Source: an uncultured Dysosmobacter sp. (GTDB lineage Bacteria > Bacillota > Clostridia > Oscillospirales > Oscillospiraceae). Taken from it: 25,801 bases of DNA. Both the position numbers and the translations under genes were made by a program. The stretch spans positions 1-25,801 of the forward strand of contig CAKTSC010000003.1 of assembly GCA_934597465.1 (NCBI GenBank). Direction: 5' to 3'. Numbering within the stretch: position 1 is the first letter of the stretch; every line of letters begins with the position of its first letter. The notes below the pieces were generated by a model. It was not told the DNA's origin, made no database searches, and worked only from the letters and a program-made list of their open reading frames with translations. Shown one piece after another: positions 8,101 to 15,373 of this stretch.

Positions 8101-8629
8101 AGAAAGCCTGGCAAAGCTGGAAAAGCTCCGGGCCGACGCCGACAGCGCCGCCAAGGCCCTGCAGGATGCCATCCAGGCCTGGCAGGATGCCGTGGCCCGG
8201 GCTGAAAAGGATACCCAGGCTATGAACGCCTACTGCGATGCCCTCTTTACCGGCGTCCTCAGCCTGGAGGGCCGCGTCCTTCTCTACCGGGAGAGCCAGT
8301 ACGGCATGACCAAAGAAACGGTTCTCTCCAAGCGGGACGACACTTTCCCCTTCGGCACTATCCCTGTCTATCAGGGCTACCTCAGCTATCAAGCCCTGCC
8401 GGAGGAGGTTCAGGCGGCCGTGACCCAGAAGGCCAACGACCTTCTCAACGCCGATGCTCCCGAGATCCGGGAGAACTGCGGCAAGCTCCGGGAGGCCCTG
8501 CGGGACGACCAGGTGAATGCCTGGAGCCAGCTGGCCGCCAAGCTCCCTCAGCGGGACGAGATCATGGCCTTCCTGGGTGAGTTCATGCAGCGCTTCCAGA
8601 TCTTCTGCCTGGAGAACGCCGTGGGCTGA
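5141..8629 (+). CDS. Large tubulin/FtsZ-like GTPase (Tubulin_2 type), long form
   Basis: The product has 1162 residues. Its N-terminal third shows the tubulin/FtsZ nucleotide-binding pattern: a glycine-rich T1-like loop IGLGGTGIDALR (33-44), FLGVDTAEMN (71-80) at the T2-like position, and the tubulin signature loop SGGTGAG (201-207). This matches the large bacterial tubulin-like family (Pfam Tubulin_2), whose members are expected to bind GTP and may form filaments. A long helical middle follows, and from about residue 855 a C-terminal extension with coiled-coil character (SLAKLEKLRADADSAAKALQ) that the second copy at 22955 lacks. RBS GGAGG lies 7 nt upstream. Base composition is visibly lower in GC than the flanking genes in parts (for example 5800-5880). 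Polymerisation is inferred, not shown. No membrane segment is seen. Confidence 0.85.
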   Translation: MAVYSKLSIGSGGGIISRVQQADQVKNTATVLIGLGGTGIDALRTIKTQVHSRLKPDDPEAVVPEYAHIRFLGVDTAEMNGNAPGANQAANNVNTQNNLADMDVMMLDSSEFFSIAHRDVKKALLGGAGLKTRHELDWLCWERIPIPNLSKAGAGGIRQVGRFMMMDKSQEFMARLKNEINAAKCGLQDPQVNIHIFTGLSGGTGAGCFLDVCYMVRDVAKDVGTVTIFGYFFLPDVNLEKIPVSDTATRAYVPQNGYAAMQELDYCMNLQYNGGAFVQEYQNHKRIEWAEGPVDMAHLICATDSNANVIPHAYDYAMNVTAEYLMDFLTDSQGFDLSQQLANFTAKVQAKDKMKNGGFNLSYCVIGAACASIPLREINTYLASHLFEHFGSIQKNIPTQGDVEDLAVRALARDAQSASGIYESLLREIRENAGDDYAPYIDGWTYVRDYDNKKMVLNYTDQTAAKLNRLVSNARSMMTAENKDSLLGRLQAQLALVLRDIRRGPIFAQRMLAAAQDHNLLNLIDGLRRENESRWNQEAAQTDLRETDYNNAKADFDAHCNGMFAGLKAPKLFQTYEWYLMCYEQHKLAMNVYQQMDDVLMALRKQVEDINGGYYAKLSRVMGNLIETFEKNRTALDAPGVLNGTNSFATPMMTIAELKKPLDAEVARLNIPNMLDAFMGLLLEHEEDWITENENKITRLVTDFFVENAFAGFADRGITAFLEDKYNTTNAAQLANFIYNDWVQPLTRKARPLFYFNSNWQESDTSRLFFLSIPTASQPIVTAAQMLNANDPDWTPKASALTDRIYVMSSACALPLSAYNNCQAYEQAYFSAPADGCHYYEGKPVEGMRFDDWRKLPSLTPQHLLNLKTAPLTMQGIIQPAQDLFERVAAFDLIDNENRLFKPKKEALEERKALIQRCHTLAETVRTPEDAAAARALLAELTQAGEIPVEPTRYAMRNDGHVQTPEDKRRIQKDYFVSSPVLWLEAKESLAKLEKLRADADSAAKALQDAIQAWQDAVARAEKDTQAMNAYCDALFTGVLSLEGRVLLYRESQYGMTKETVLSKRDDTFPFGTIPVYQGYLSYQALPEEVQAAVTQKANDLLNADAPEIRENCGKLREALRDDQVNAWSQLAAKLPQRDEIMAFLGEFMQRFQIFCLENAVG

Positions 8630-8662
8630 ACGCCGCGTTCTCACCCACCGACCAAAACCACA

Positions 8663-8694
8663 GCGGGAGGTGGGGCCTCCGGCCCCCTCCCCGC
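8663..8694 (+). other. Intergenic GC-rich hairpin
   Basis: GCGGGAGGTGGGGCC and GGCCCCCTCCCCGC form a long imperfect stem with a 3-nt loop in the 86-bp gap between the first tubulin-like gene and the next gene. No T tract follows, so it is not a standard terminator. It may limit read-through or stabilise the upstream message. Confidence 0.4.
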
Positions 8695-8715
8695 GACAGA
8701 GAAAGAGGGGATTCC

Positions 8716-10647
8716 ATGGCTGATTTGCTTACCATGTCCGGCCTGATCCGGCATTTTGAGGAGCGGCTGCGCCGGCAGGATCGCCGGGGCGCCGGGGAGG
8801 CGCCGGGCCGGGAGCCCAACTTCCCCATGCTGACGGTCTTCCTGGGGGAGGAGGCCCTGCGCTCCTTCCCCGCCGTGGCTGCCGACCTTTTCCGGCTCTG
8901 GCCCCAGTACCGGGAGGAGCTGTGCTTCCTCAGCGTCACCCGGGGCGAGACGGGGCCCTGCTTCCGCCTGCTCCGGCGGGAGGGAGAGGAGACCCGGGCC
9001 GCCCCCCTGACCGAAGCGGAGCTGGGCGAGACCGTCGGCGGGCTCTTCGGCATCCAGAACCACTTCGCGGATCACGGCCAGCTCCTGATCTACTACCTGA
9101 TGGACACCAGCGCCTTCACCGCAGCGGAGGAGTTCGACGCGGCCCATGCCCTGCTGGCGGAGACCCGCCGGGCCCTGGACGTGGGGGAGCTGGACAGCCG
9201 CAGCCTGCTGATCCTCCTCCTGAACGAGGGCCTGGGCCTTGCCCGGCGGCGGGTGGCGGGCGGCATCCGCAACCGCCTCTGTACGTACTTCCGGCGGCCC
9301 GACCACTGCAACGGCGTGCTGCTCCTCAGCTCCCGCCGGGACGATAACGCCATCCTGGAGGACTGGGGCCCCTGCTGCCGCATCGCGGCGGCGGTGATGG
9401 CCCTCTCCAACGGCGGGCTCACCGAGAAGTTCTTCGGCGGCAGTATCCTCACCGCCAGCTACGCCTGCGAGGAGAAGCCCACCCGGGCCATCGCCCAGGT
9501 GATGACCTCCGCCCTGCTGGATGAGCTGGCCCGGCAGGACAGCGCCGCGCCTCCCGCACCCCTGGAGGGCCGGGACGCCCCGGCAAAGCTGGGCCTCAGC
9601 CGGGAGGGTACCTTCGCCATCCTGGATGACTACGCCCGGGCCAGCCTCCTGCGGCTGCTACCCACGGCGGAGCAGCTGGAGCTCTTCCCCCGTCGGGACG
9701 ATACCCCGCGGGACGGCGTGGGCCAGCTCAGCGGCCGGGCGTTCAACGACCTCACCATGAACGCCTGGAACGTCTACCTGGACGGCATCGTCCGCCAGGC
9801 CCGGGAGAAGGTGGCCCTGGACTCCGCCCGGCGGGACAAGTGGAAGGACGCCTACCGCGAGACCCTGTGGCAGAGCTTCTCCGCCCGGGAGCTCTCCTGG
9901 CTGGGACAGCATGAGGGAGATGTCCGCGCCCTCCTCTCCGGCGGGAAGGAGCCCTCCCAGGAGGAGGCCGTTCTCCCCGCCGCCGAGCGGAAGCTCCGGA
10001 TCCTCCTCTCCTCCGACCCGGAGCTGGTGGCCATCTTCCTGGACGCCATCCGGGAGCAGGCGCAGCGGGCGAACGCCCTGCTGGCCGCGTGGGAGGAGCT
10101 GCGCAGATCCCGGCAGGAGCTCTTCGCCGTCCGGGATGAGAGCGTGGAGAGATTCTACCGCCAGAAGGCGCAGAACTACTTTGACCACCACGGCGCGGAG
10201 CTGGCGGAGAGATTCCGCGCCCTCCGCAGCGAGGGCGGCCTGGCGGACTTCCTGACCGCCGCCCTGGACGAGATGGCGGAGAGCGATCCCGTGTTCGCCG
10301 CCCCCTTCGAGCAGGAGCTTGCCCGGCGGCTGGACGCCATGGGCCTGCCCGCGGACGTGGCCGCCGCCATCCGCCAGAAGCTGACGGGGAGCAGCCTGCG
10401 CACCTACCTGCAGGTGAGCTTCAGCCTGGGATTCCCCGGGGTCTCGGCCATCCTGATGAAGACCGGCACCCCCCTCCACGCCAGTCTTTCCGAAACGCTG
10501 AATCACAGCACGTACGACTGCGGCATGTACTACTACAATACCGGCCGGGGCGACGCCGCCCAGGCTCTCTGCCTCTATCAGGTGCAGTCCAATCACCTTA
10601 TCAACGACGAGGGGAATCATGACCAGGGAAAGCAGGTGACGGAATGA
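8716..10647 (+). CDS. Conserved-locus protein of unknown function, 643 residues
   Basis: I do not recognise a family. The N-terminal 240 residues look alpha/beta, with alternating hydrophobic strands and helices (MLTVFLGEEALRSF; LLIYYLMDTSAF; LLILLLNEGLGL; GVLLLSSRRDDNAILEDWG). A long, charged, mainly helical region spans about 340-560, and the C-terminus is rich in Tyr and Cys (DCGMYYYNTG). No signal peptide, membrane helix or P-loop is visible, so it is probably cytosolic. ATG 8716 follows a purine-rich site (AAAGAGGGG). Its stop overlaps the next start in an ATGA, so the two products are likely made together. Lying directly after the tubulin-like gene, it may be a partner or adaptor of that protein; this is inference from position only. 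Confidence 0.75.
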   Translation: MADLLTMSGLIRHFEERLRRQDRRGAGEAPGREPNFPMLTVFLGEEALRSFPAVAADLFRLWPQYREELCFLSVTRGETGPCFRLLRREGEETRAAPLTEAELGETVGGLFGIQNHFADHGQLLIYYLMDTSAFTAAEEFDAAHALLAETRRALDVGELDSRSLLILLLNEGLGLARRRVAGGIRNRLCTYFRRPDHCNGVLLLSSRRDDNAILEDWGPCCRIAAAVMALSNGGLTEKFFGGSILTASYACEEKPTRAIAQVMTSALLDELARQDSAAPPAPLEGRDAPAKLGLSREGTFAILDDYARASLLRLLPTAEQLELFPRRDDTPRDGVGQLSGRAFNDLTMNAWNVYLDGIVRQAREKVALDSARRDKWKDAYRETLWQSFSARELSWLGQHEGDVRALLSGGKEPSQEEAVLPAAERKLRILLSSDPELVAIFLDAIREQAQRANALLAAWEELRRSRQELFAVRDESVERFYRQKAQNYFDHHGAELAERFRALRSEGGLADFLTAALDEMAESDPVFAAPFEQELARRLDAMGLPADVAAAIRQKLTGSSLRTYLQVSFSLGFPGVSAILMKTGTPLHASLSETLNHSTYDCGMYYYNTGRGDAAQALCLYQVQSNHLINDEGNHDQGKQVTE

Positions 10648-11297
10648 TCTATCAGTACCTTCCCAATGACCCGGCGCGCTACGCCACGGCCCTGCGCCTT
10701 CAGCCCGCGTCCCGGACGCTGGTGTGGGACAACGCCAACGGCCAGGGCTCCCTCCTGGTGCAGACGCCCTTCGGCCAGCCTGCCCAGGAGCTGATGGAGA
10801 CCCTCTGCCCCCTGCTGGAGGAGCGCTTCCCCACCCTGCCGGAGCAGTTCACGGAGGCGGCCCCCGGCGTCTGGCTGCGGCTGGTGACGGCGGCGGACAA
10901 GGCCCGGAACGGCGGCTGCCCCCTGCACAGCGAGGCCAGCACCTACACCGTCTTCGCCTGCGACGTGCTGGGGAACACCTGCCGCATCTACGCCCCCCAG
11001 AGCAACGCCATGATCCTTCCCTCCTGCGACGTGCCGCTGGAGATCCGCCTGAGCGTCACGGAGTGTACGCAGACGGAGGGGCCCTTCTTCCGCCGCCGGG
11101 AGGTGTTCACCGGCTTCTACCGGGTGGATTTCCCGGCGGGGCTGGCCGCCAGCTGCGGCGACGGCGACCTCTGCTGTAGCCTGGGGGAGCTCACCATCCC
11201 CGTGACGCGGCAGATGCTGGAGCAGGGCTCCGTCTACTACAGGACGGACACGGCCCCGGTCTTCCAGTCCGCCAACCCCGGCCTGCGGCTCCGCTGA
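10644..11297 (+). CDS. Beta-rich protein of unknown function, 217 residues
   Basis: The gene overlaps the upstream stop by 4 bp (ATGA), which suggests translational coupling and a complex with the 643-residue protein. The sequence is mostly short alternating polar/hydrophobic stretches typical of beta sheets (TYTVFACDVLGNTCRIYAP; VPLEIRLSVTECTQTEG; VFTGFYRVDFPAGL). It contains eight cysteines but no paired CxxC zinc motif. There is no signal peptide or membrane helix. No family is recognised. A role as a structural or adaptor subunit is only a guess. Confidence 0.72.
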   Translation: MIYQYLPNDPARYATALRLQPASRTLVWDNANGQGSLLVQTPFGQPAQELMETLCPLLEERFPTLPEQFTEAAPGVWLRLVTAADKARNGGCPLHSEASTYTVFACDVLGNTCRIYAPQSNAMILPSCDVPLEIRLSVTECTQTEGPFFRRREVFTGFYRVDFPAGLAASCGDGDLCCSLGELTIPVTRQMLEQGSVYYRTDTAPVFQSANPGLRLR

Positions 11298-11305
11298 GCC
11301 GCCCC

Positions 11306-11321
11306 GCCGCCCCAGGGCGGC
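11306..11321 (+). other. Small intergenic hairpin
   Basis: GCCGCC-CCAG-GGCGGC is a perfect 6-bp all-GC stem with a 4-nt loop, located between the stop at 11297 and the GTPase start at 11352. No T tract follows. It may be incidental in this GC-rich sequence. Confidence 0.25.
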
Positions 11322-11351
11322 CACCTATGAATCGACGTGGAGGAACGGAAC

Positions 11352-12932
11352 ATGAGTTATCAGATCACCTGCCCCTACTGCTTTGAGACCATGATGGACG
11401 ACGAAGTCCTCTTCCGCTCGGAGCGGGTCAACCGGGGCGAGAGCGATATCCTGCCGGAAGACTATGACGACCTGGCGGATTTCAAGGCCCGCTACCAGGG
11501 CGGCGACAAGGAGGCCATCCTGGAGCGGCTTCGGGAATGGGAATTCTTCCAGGAGACGGAGGATCCTGTCTACCAGAACTTCTGGGCCAAGTTCAACGGC
11601 ACCACGGAGGAAAACCCCGCCGATGTGAAGCTGGGCGTTCAGGCCTGGCGGCGGCGGATCCTGGATCCCAAAAACGAGCAGCACCAGCGCTACCTGAAAA
11701 GGCAGCCCGACGGTTCCTGCTTCCTGCGGGATGAGGACGGCAACGTCACCCAGATCGAGCTGCGGGAGGGCGGCTTCACCGCCAAGTGCAGCCGCCGGGT
11801 CTGCCGCCACTGCCACAACCCCCTGCCGGATGACTACGGCAAAAACCCGGTGAAGTTTGCCGCCGTCATCGGCATCACCGGCGCGGGCAAGACTGTCTAT
11901 CTCTCCCAGCTCCTGGGCGGCATCCTGAACTATGCCGCAGAGGTGGGCCTCAGCGCCGTGGCCACCAACGCCAGCGTCCGCACCTTCCGGGAGCGGAACG
12001 CTGTCACCGCCAAGCGGGCGCTGCCCGGCTCCACGCCGGAGGAGCGGCTGCAGCAGCCCCTCTTTTTCGACCTGACCCACGGCACCTTGGGCCATGGCAG
12101 GACGACCGAGACCTTCGTCCTCTACGACGTGGCGGGCGAGGTCTTCCGGGATGCGGCCCTAGTTCGGCGCTTCGCCCCCTTCATCGGGCACGCGGACGGC
12201 CTCATCGTCCTCATCGATCCCATGCAGTTTGAGGTCATCAGCGGCCTGAATCCTGACGGGGAGGCCCTGGCGGAGCCCACCCAGGCCCTGGCCGCCATCC
12301 ACCACATCATCGCCCAGCATGCCGACCGCCGCTGCACTACCCCCCTGGCTGTCTGCCTCTCCAAGGCGGATCAGCGGGAGGTGCAGGGGGCTCTGTCTAT
12401 GGGTCTTCCCCAGCTGCTGCTGGATGATGTCCACGGTATCCCCGGGGCGGACGGCTATAACCGTCCCCTCTTCAACGCCGAGGAGTACAATCCCATCGCC
12501 GAGCGGCTTAACGAATTCTTCAAGCAGAACGCCCCGGCCCTGGCGCAGCTGATGCGGGATAACTACTCCAACTACAACTACTTTGCCTTCACCGCCCTGG
12601 GCTGCGACGTGGCCGAGGGCGAGCAGGCCAACGGGGAGCCCTACCGTTATCCCGTTGGCCCGGTGCTGCCCAAGCGCATCGAGGAGCCGCTGCTGTGGCT
12701 TTTCTATCAGCTGGGCTACATCGGCCTGCCCCAGGGGCAGGAGATCTTCAGCCCCGCCGTGAAGGTGGTCTACTGCCCGGAGTGCGGCAGCGACCAGACC
12801 TATGAGCTGCCGGAGGAGGAGCGCTGGGCCACGGTGCGGAAGCTCTTCCGCACGAAGATGCTCTACCAGGATCGCTGCTGCACCGCCTGCGGCTGCCGCT
12901 GGGACAGCAGCGGGAAGGGAGGGGCCCAATGA
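11352..12932 (+). CDS. Zinc-ribbon P-loop GTPase (DO-GTPase2-like)
   Basis: The product has 526 residues. An N-terminal zinc-ribbon half CPYC (7-10) is completed by CRHC (151-154) after an insertion. A GTPase core follows: Walker A GITGAGKT (174-181), a G3-type DVAGE (259-263), the strand ADGLIVLIDP, and a G4-type SKAD (337-340). A second cysteine cluster closes the protein: CPEC (475-478) with CCTAC (509-513). The layout matches the DO-GTPase2-like families that accompany GAP1 proteins in bacterial conflict systems, as I recall them. ATG 11352 is preferred over the in-frame GTG at 11337 because GTGGAGG sits about 8 nt before it. The gene overlaps the GAP1 gene by an ATGA, so the two are probably partners. 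GTP binding is well supported; the biological signal is unknown. Confidence 0.85.
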   Translation: MSYQITCPYCFETMMDDEVLFRSERVNRGESDILPEDYDDLADFKARYQGGDKEAILERLREWEFFQETEDPVYQNFWAKFNGTTEENPADVKLGVQAWRRRILDPKNEQHQRYLKRQPDGSCFLRDEDGNVTQIELREGGFTAKCSRRVCRHCHNPLPDDYGKNPVKFAAVIGITGAGKTVYLSQLLGGILNYAAEVGLSAVATNASVRTFRERNAVTAKRALPGSTPEERLQQPLFFDLTHGTLGHGRTTETFVLYDVAGEVFRDAALVRRFAPFIGHADGLIVLIDPMQFEVISGLNPDGEALAEPTQALAAIHHIIAQHADRRCTTPLAVCLSKADQREVQGALSMGLPQLLLDDVHGIPGADGYNRPLFNAEEYNPIAERLNEFFKQNAPALAQLMRDNYSNYNYFAFTALGCDVAEGEQANGEPYRYPVGPVLPKRIEEPLLWLFYQLGYIGLPQGQEIFSPAVKVVYCPECGSDQTYELPEEERWATVRKLFRTKMLYQDRCCTACGCRWDSSGKGGAQ

Positions 12933-15343
12933 GCCAGCCCTTCTTCCAGTGCTGCTATACCAACGCCACCCGGGAGACCGACGGCCGCGTGAGCTCCGGC
13001 TGGCAGGCGGTGGCGGTGTCGCCGGACATCCCTGCCGCCGCCTACCGGGCCTGCACCCGCCTGCAGAACGCCAACTCCACCATCCACGGCCCCATGCGGG
13101 ACGAGGAGGGGAACGTCCTGCGCCTGTGGGAGCTCTGCGGTGACGGCGAGTGCCTCTGCCTCCTGCAGACCCAGTACGGTCTGCTGGATCGCCTGGGCCG
13201 GGCCAACATGTTCTCCCACGCCTTCGTGTTCCCCGCCCGGGAGGGGGCCGTAGCCGACCCCAACGCCTTCCTCACCGTGGCGGCGGAGAACTTCAAGACC
13301 GGCGAGGCGGAGGCGGAGCCCATCCCCACGGAGCTGCGGCGGACGGAGCCCATGACCATCGAGGGGGCGCTCGGCGCCGCCGGGATCCCGCCGGAGGCCT
13401 ACGTCACCCTGATCCGCTGCGCCTACCTCCAGGTAACGGAGAAGCGGGGAGAGCCCCTCTACCTCCGCTATGACGGGACGGAGGAGCAGCGGCGGGCCAT
13501 CCTCTTCGCCATCTACTGGGGCCTGCCCCTGAGCCTGCGGCGGCGGCTCTGTACGGCCTCCTGCCCCTCCCAGGGGGACAGCGGAAAGCACCTGGTGTTC
13601 AGCCTCCGGGCGGAGAAATACCCCACCTGGCTGGATCCCCGGACAGGGGAGAATACCCTCCTCACCCCCCGGCGGGAGCGCAAGCTGGAGCGCTACGGCT
13701 TCGCGGACTATGCCGCCCGGAACTATCAGACGCTGGACGCCGCCGCGTTCTTCACCCGGCTGGAGGCCGACGCCATCGCCCTGGGGGATCCCACCGCCTC
13801 CGACGAGCTGATCCTGAAGCTGGCCCACCAGTTCCGCACCCGGCCCGACCCCGCCGCCTACCGGGACGACGAGCTGGACGGCTGCCTCAGCGACGCCCTG
13901 CGGGCCCGTTCCTCCGGCAGCGGGGAGCTGGAGCGGCGCATCGCCGCCCTGCTGGATGAGATCCGCCGCCGGGACGGCAGCCTCACGGAGGAGACTGAGG
14001 AGAACCTTGCCCAGCGCCTGGCCGCCCCGCTGACACGGGAGCTGGCCGAGGCCGGGCTCCGCTACCGGATCCACCGCTTCCGGGCCCTGCCGGCCGACCA
14101 GGCCGCCCGACAGCTGACGGAACTGCCGGAGGAGGAGTTCCGCCGCTATGCGGACGTCCTCAGCCGGGACGCCAAGGGCCGGGAGATCCTGGATCTCTAC
14201 TTCTCCGCCCGCCTGCGGGAGACGCCTGAGAGCTGGGAAGCCCTCCGCCGCGAGGAGGAGCGCTCCCGCTTCCTCTGCCCCCGTCCCAAAACGGGGGAGC
14301 GGCTGGAGGCTGCCGCCGGGGCGCTCTACGCCCGGGATCTTGAGAGCGAGGCCGGGGCCCAGGCGGCCCTGCGGGAGTACCTGGACTTCCAGCGCCGCCT
14401 CCTGCCGGAGAGCGCCATCCCCGGCTGTGCCGCCGCGGCCAAGGAGACCTACTGGGCGCGGCAGAGCTATGAGAGCTTCTGCACCGAGCGCCGGGGGGAG
14501 TACCAGGCCATGGAAACGGACGGCCAGCCCCTGGCGGCGGCCTTCGCCCGCATGGGCGGCCTGCTGGACACCCTGGTGGAGAAGTCCGAGCCGGAGTACC
14601 TCCGTTCCGCCCAGTGGTACCTCTCGAACCTGCCGGATCCGGAGCGGGCCGCGGCCGCCGTGGCCCGGGCCGCCCTGCAAAGCGGCTTCAGCGGCGATCC
14701 CGACTTCGCGGAGTGGACGATCCTGGCCGCCACGGCCCGGGATCCGGAGCAGGCGGACAGCCTGACGGCCATCCGGGACTGCCTGGCGGAGCGCCAGCTC
14801 CTCCGGCTCACCGAGAAGGGCCTCCTTCCCCTGGAGCGGGACATCCGGCGGACGCCGGCCCTCCGCCCCTGGGCGGAGCGCCTGGCAAAGCTCCTGCTGC
14901 CCCTCTGTCTCCGCTGCGAGCGGATCGGCAGCGCCCCCGCCCCCCTGGATCTCTGGCTTTTGCTGGGGGCCTGGCAGGGGGAGAACCCCTTCGACCTCTT
15001 TGAGACCGCGAAGCCCGCCGTGCTGGAGGCCGAGAGCGCTCCCACAGCGGCGGAGAGCCGCCTTCTCCGCGAGGAGCCCTTCCCCGCCCAGGCGGAGGAT
15101 TACATCCGCCGCCGGGGCCAGGAGGCCCGGGCGGTGAAGCGCTGGCTGGGCGAGCTGCGGCAGGAGGAGAAGCGGCGCGCCGCCGAAAAGAGCGGCGGCA
15201 GCCTGCTGGACCGGGGCCTGGCCTTCCTCACCCGGCGGGAGAAGGAGGAGCCCCCCAGGCAGCCTCCCAAGCCCCCCAAGGGGAAGCACGAGATACCGCC
15301 CGGCCGGAAGAAAGACCAGAAAAGGGGCTCCCGGGGCCATTGA
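12929..15343 (+). CDS. GTPase-associated protein 1 (GAP1)-like protein
   Basis: The product has 804 residues. The first 125 match the GAP1 N-terminal domain pattern as I remember it: an opening FFQCCYT, SGWQAVAVSPDIP (23-35), and LGRANMFSHAFVFP (89-102), where the family has a G-R-x-x-N-x-F-x-H-A signature. The remainder is long, charged and helical, with many DE/RR pairs and no membrane helix, ending in a Pro/Lys tail (PPRQPPKPPKGK, about 774-786) like that of the VWA protein. GAP1 proteins are named for constant linkage to GTPases; the direct biochemical role is not established. Here the start lies inside the GTPase stop (ATGA), the expected arrangement. A GC-rich hairpin surrounds its stop codon. 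Confidence 0.75.
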   Translation: MSQPFFQCCYTNATRETDGRVSSGWQAVAVSPDIPAAAYRACTRLQNANSTIHGPMRDEEGNVLRLWELCGDGECLCLLQTQYGLLDRLGRANMFSHAFVFPAREGAVADPNAFLTVAAENFKTGEAEAEPIPTELRRTEPMTIEGALGAAGIPPEAYVTLIRCAYLQVTEKRGEPLYLRYDGTEEQRRAILFAIYWGLPLSLRRRLCTASCPSQGDSGKHLVFSLRAEKYPTWLDPRTGENTLLTPRRERKLERYGFADYAARNYQTLDAAAFFTRLEADAIALGDPTASDELILKLAHQFRTRPDPAAYRDDELDGCLSDALRARSSGSGELERRIAALLDEIRRRDGSLTEETEENLAQRLAAPLTRELAEAGLRYRIHRFRALPADQAARQLTELPEEEFRRYADVLSRDAKGREILDLYFSARLRETPESWEALRREEERSRFLCPRPKTGERLEAAAGALYARDLESEAGAQAALREYLDFQRRLLPESAIPGCAAAAKETYWARQSYESFCTERRGEYQAMETDGQPLAAAFARMGGLLDTLVEKSEPEYLRSAQWYLSNLPDPERAAAAVARAALQSGFSGDPDFAEWTILAATARDPEQADSLTAIRDCLAERQLLRLTEKGLLPLERDIRRTPALRPWAERLAKLLLPLCLRCERIGSAPAPLDLWLLLGAWQGENPFDLFETAKPAVLEAESAPTAAESRLLREEPFPAQAEDYIRRRGQEARAVKRWLGELRQEEKRRAAEKSGGSLLDRGLAFLTRREKEEPPRQPPKPPKGKHEIPPGRKKDQKRGSRGH

Positions 15344-15357
15344 CGGCCCCGGAGCCC
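15325..15357 (+). other. Strong hairpin with the GAP1 stop codon in its loop
   Basis: The two arms, 15325-15338 and 15345-15357, pair over 13 bp with a single bulged C. The 6-nt loop ATTGAC contains the TGA stop of the GAP1-like gene (15341-15343). No T tract follows on the plus strand, so complete termination is unlikely. It could cause partial attenuation or protect the upstream message. On the minus strand the hairpin is followed by CTTTTCTGG, but no minus-strand gene needs a terminator here. Confidence 0.5.
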
Positions 15358-15373
15358 AGGCAGGAGGAAGCTC

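Noticed and set aside
5015..8644. A 1209-codon open frame on the minus strand opposite the first tubulin-like gene, and a similar 883-codon one opposite the second (22934-25585)
   Set aside because: Both mirror the codon structure of real GC-rich genes on the other strand. Their products are His/Leu/Gly/Val-rich without recognisable domains, and their similarity to each other follows from the paralogy of the sense genes.
11337..11351. GTG start five codons upstream for the GTPase
   Set aside because: The ribosome-binding site GTGGAGG overlaps that GTG and is correctly spaced for the ATG at 11352.
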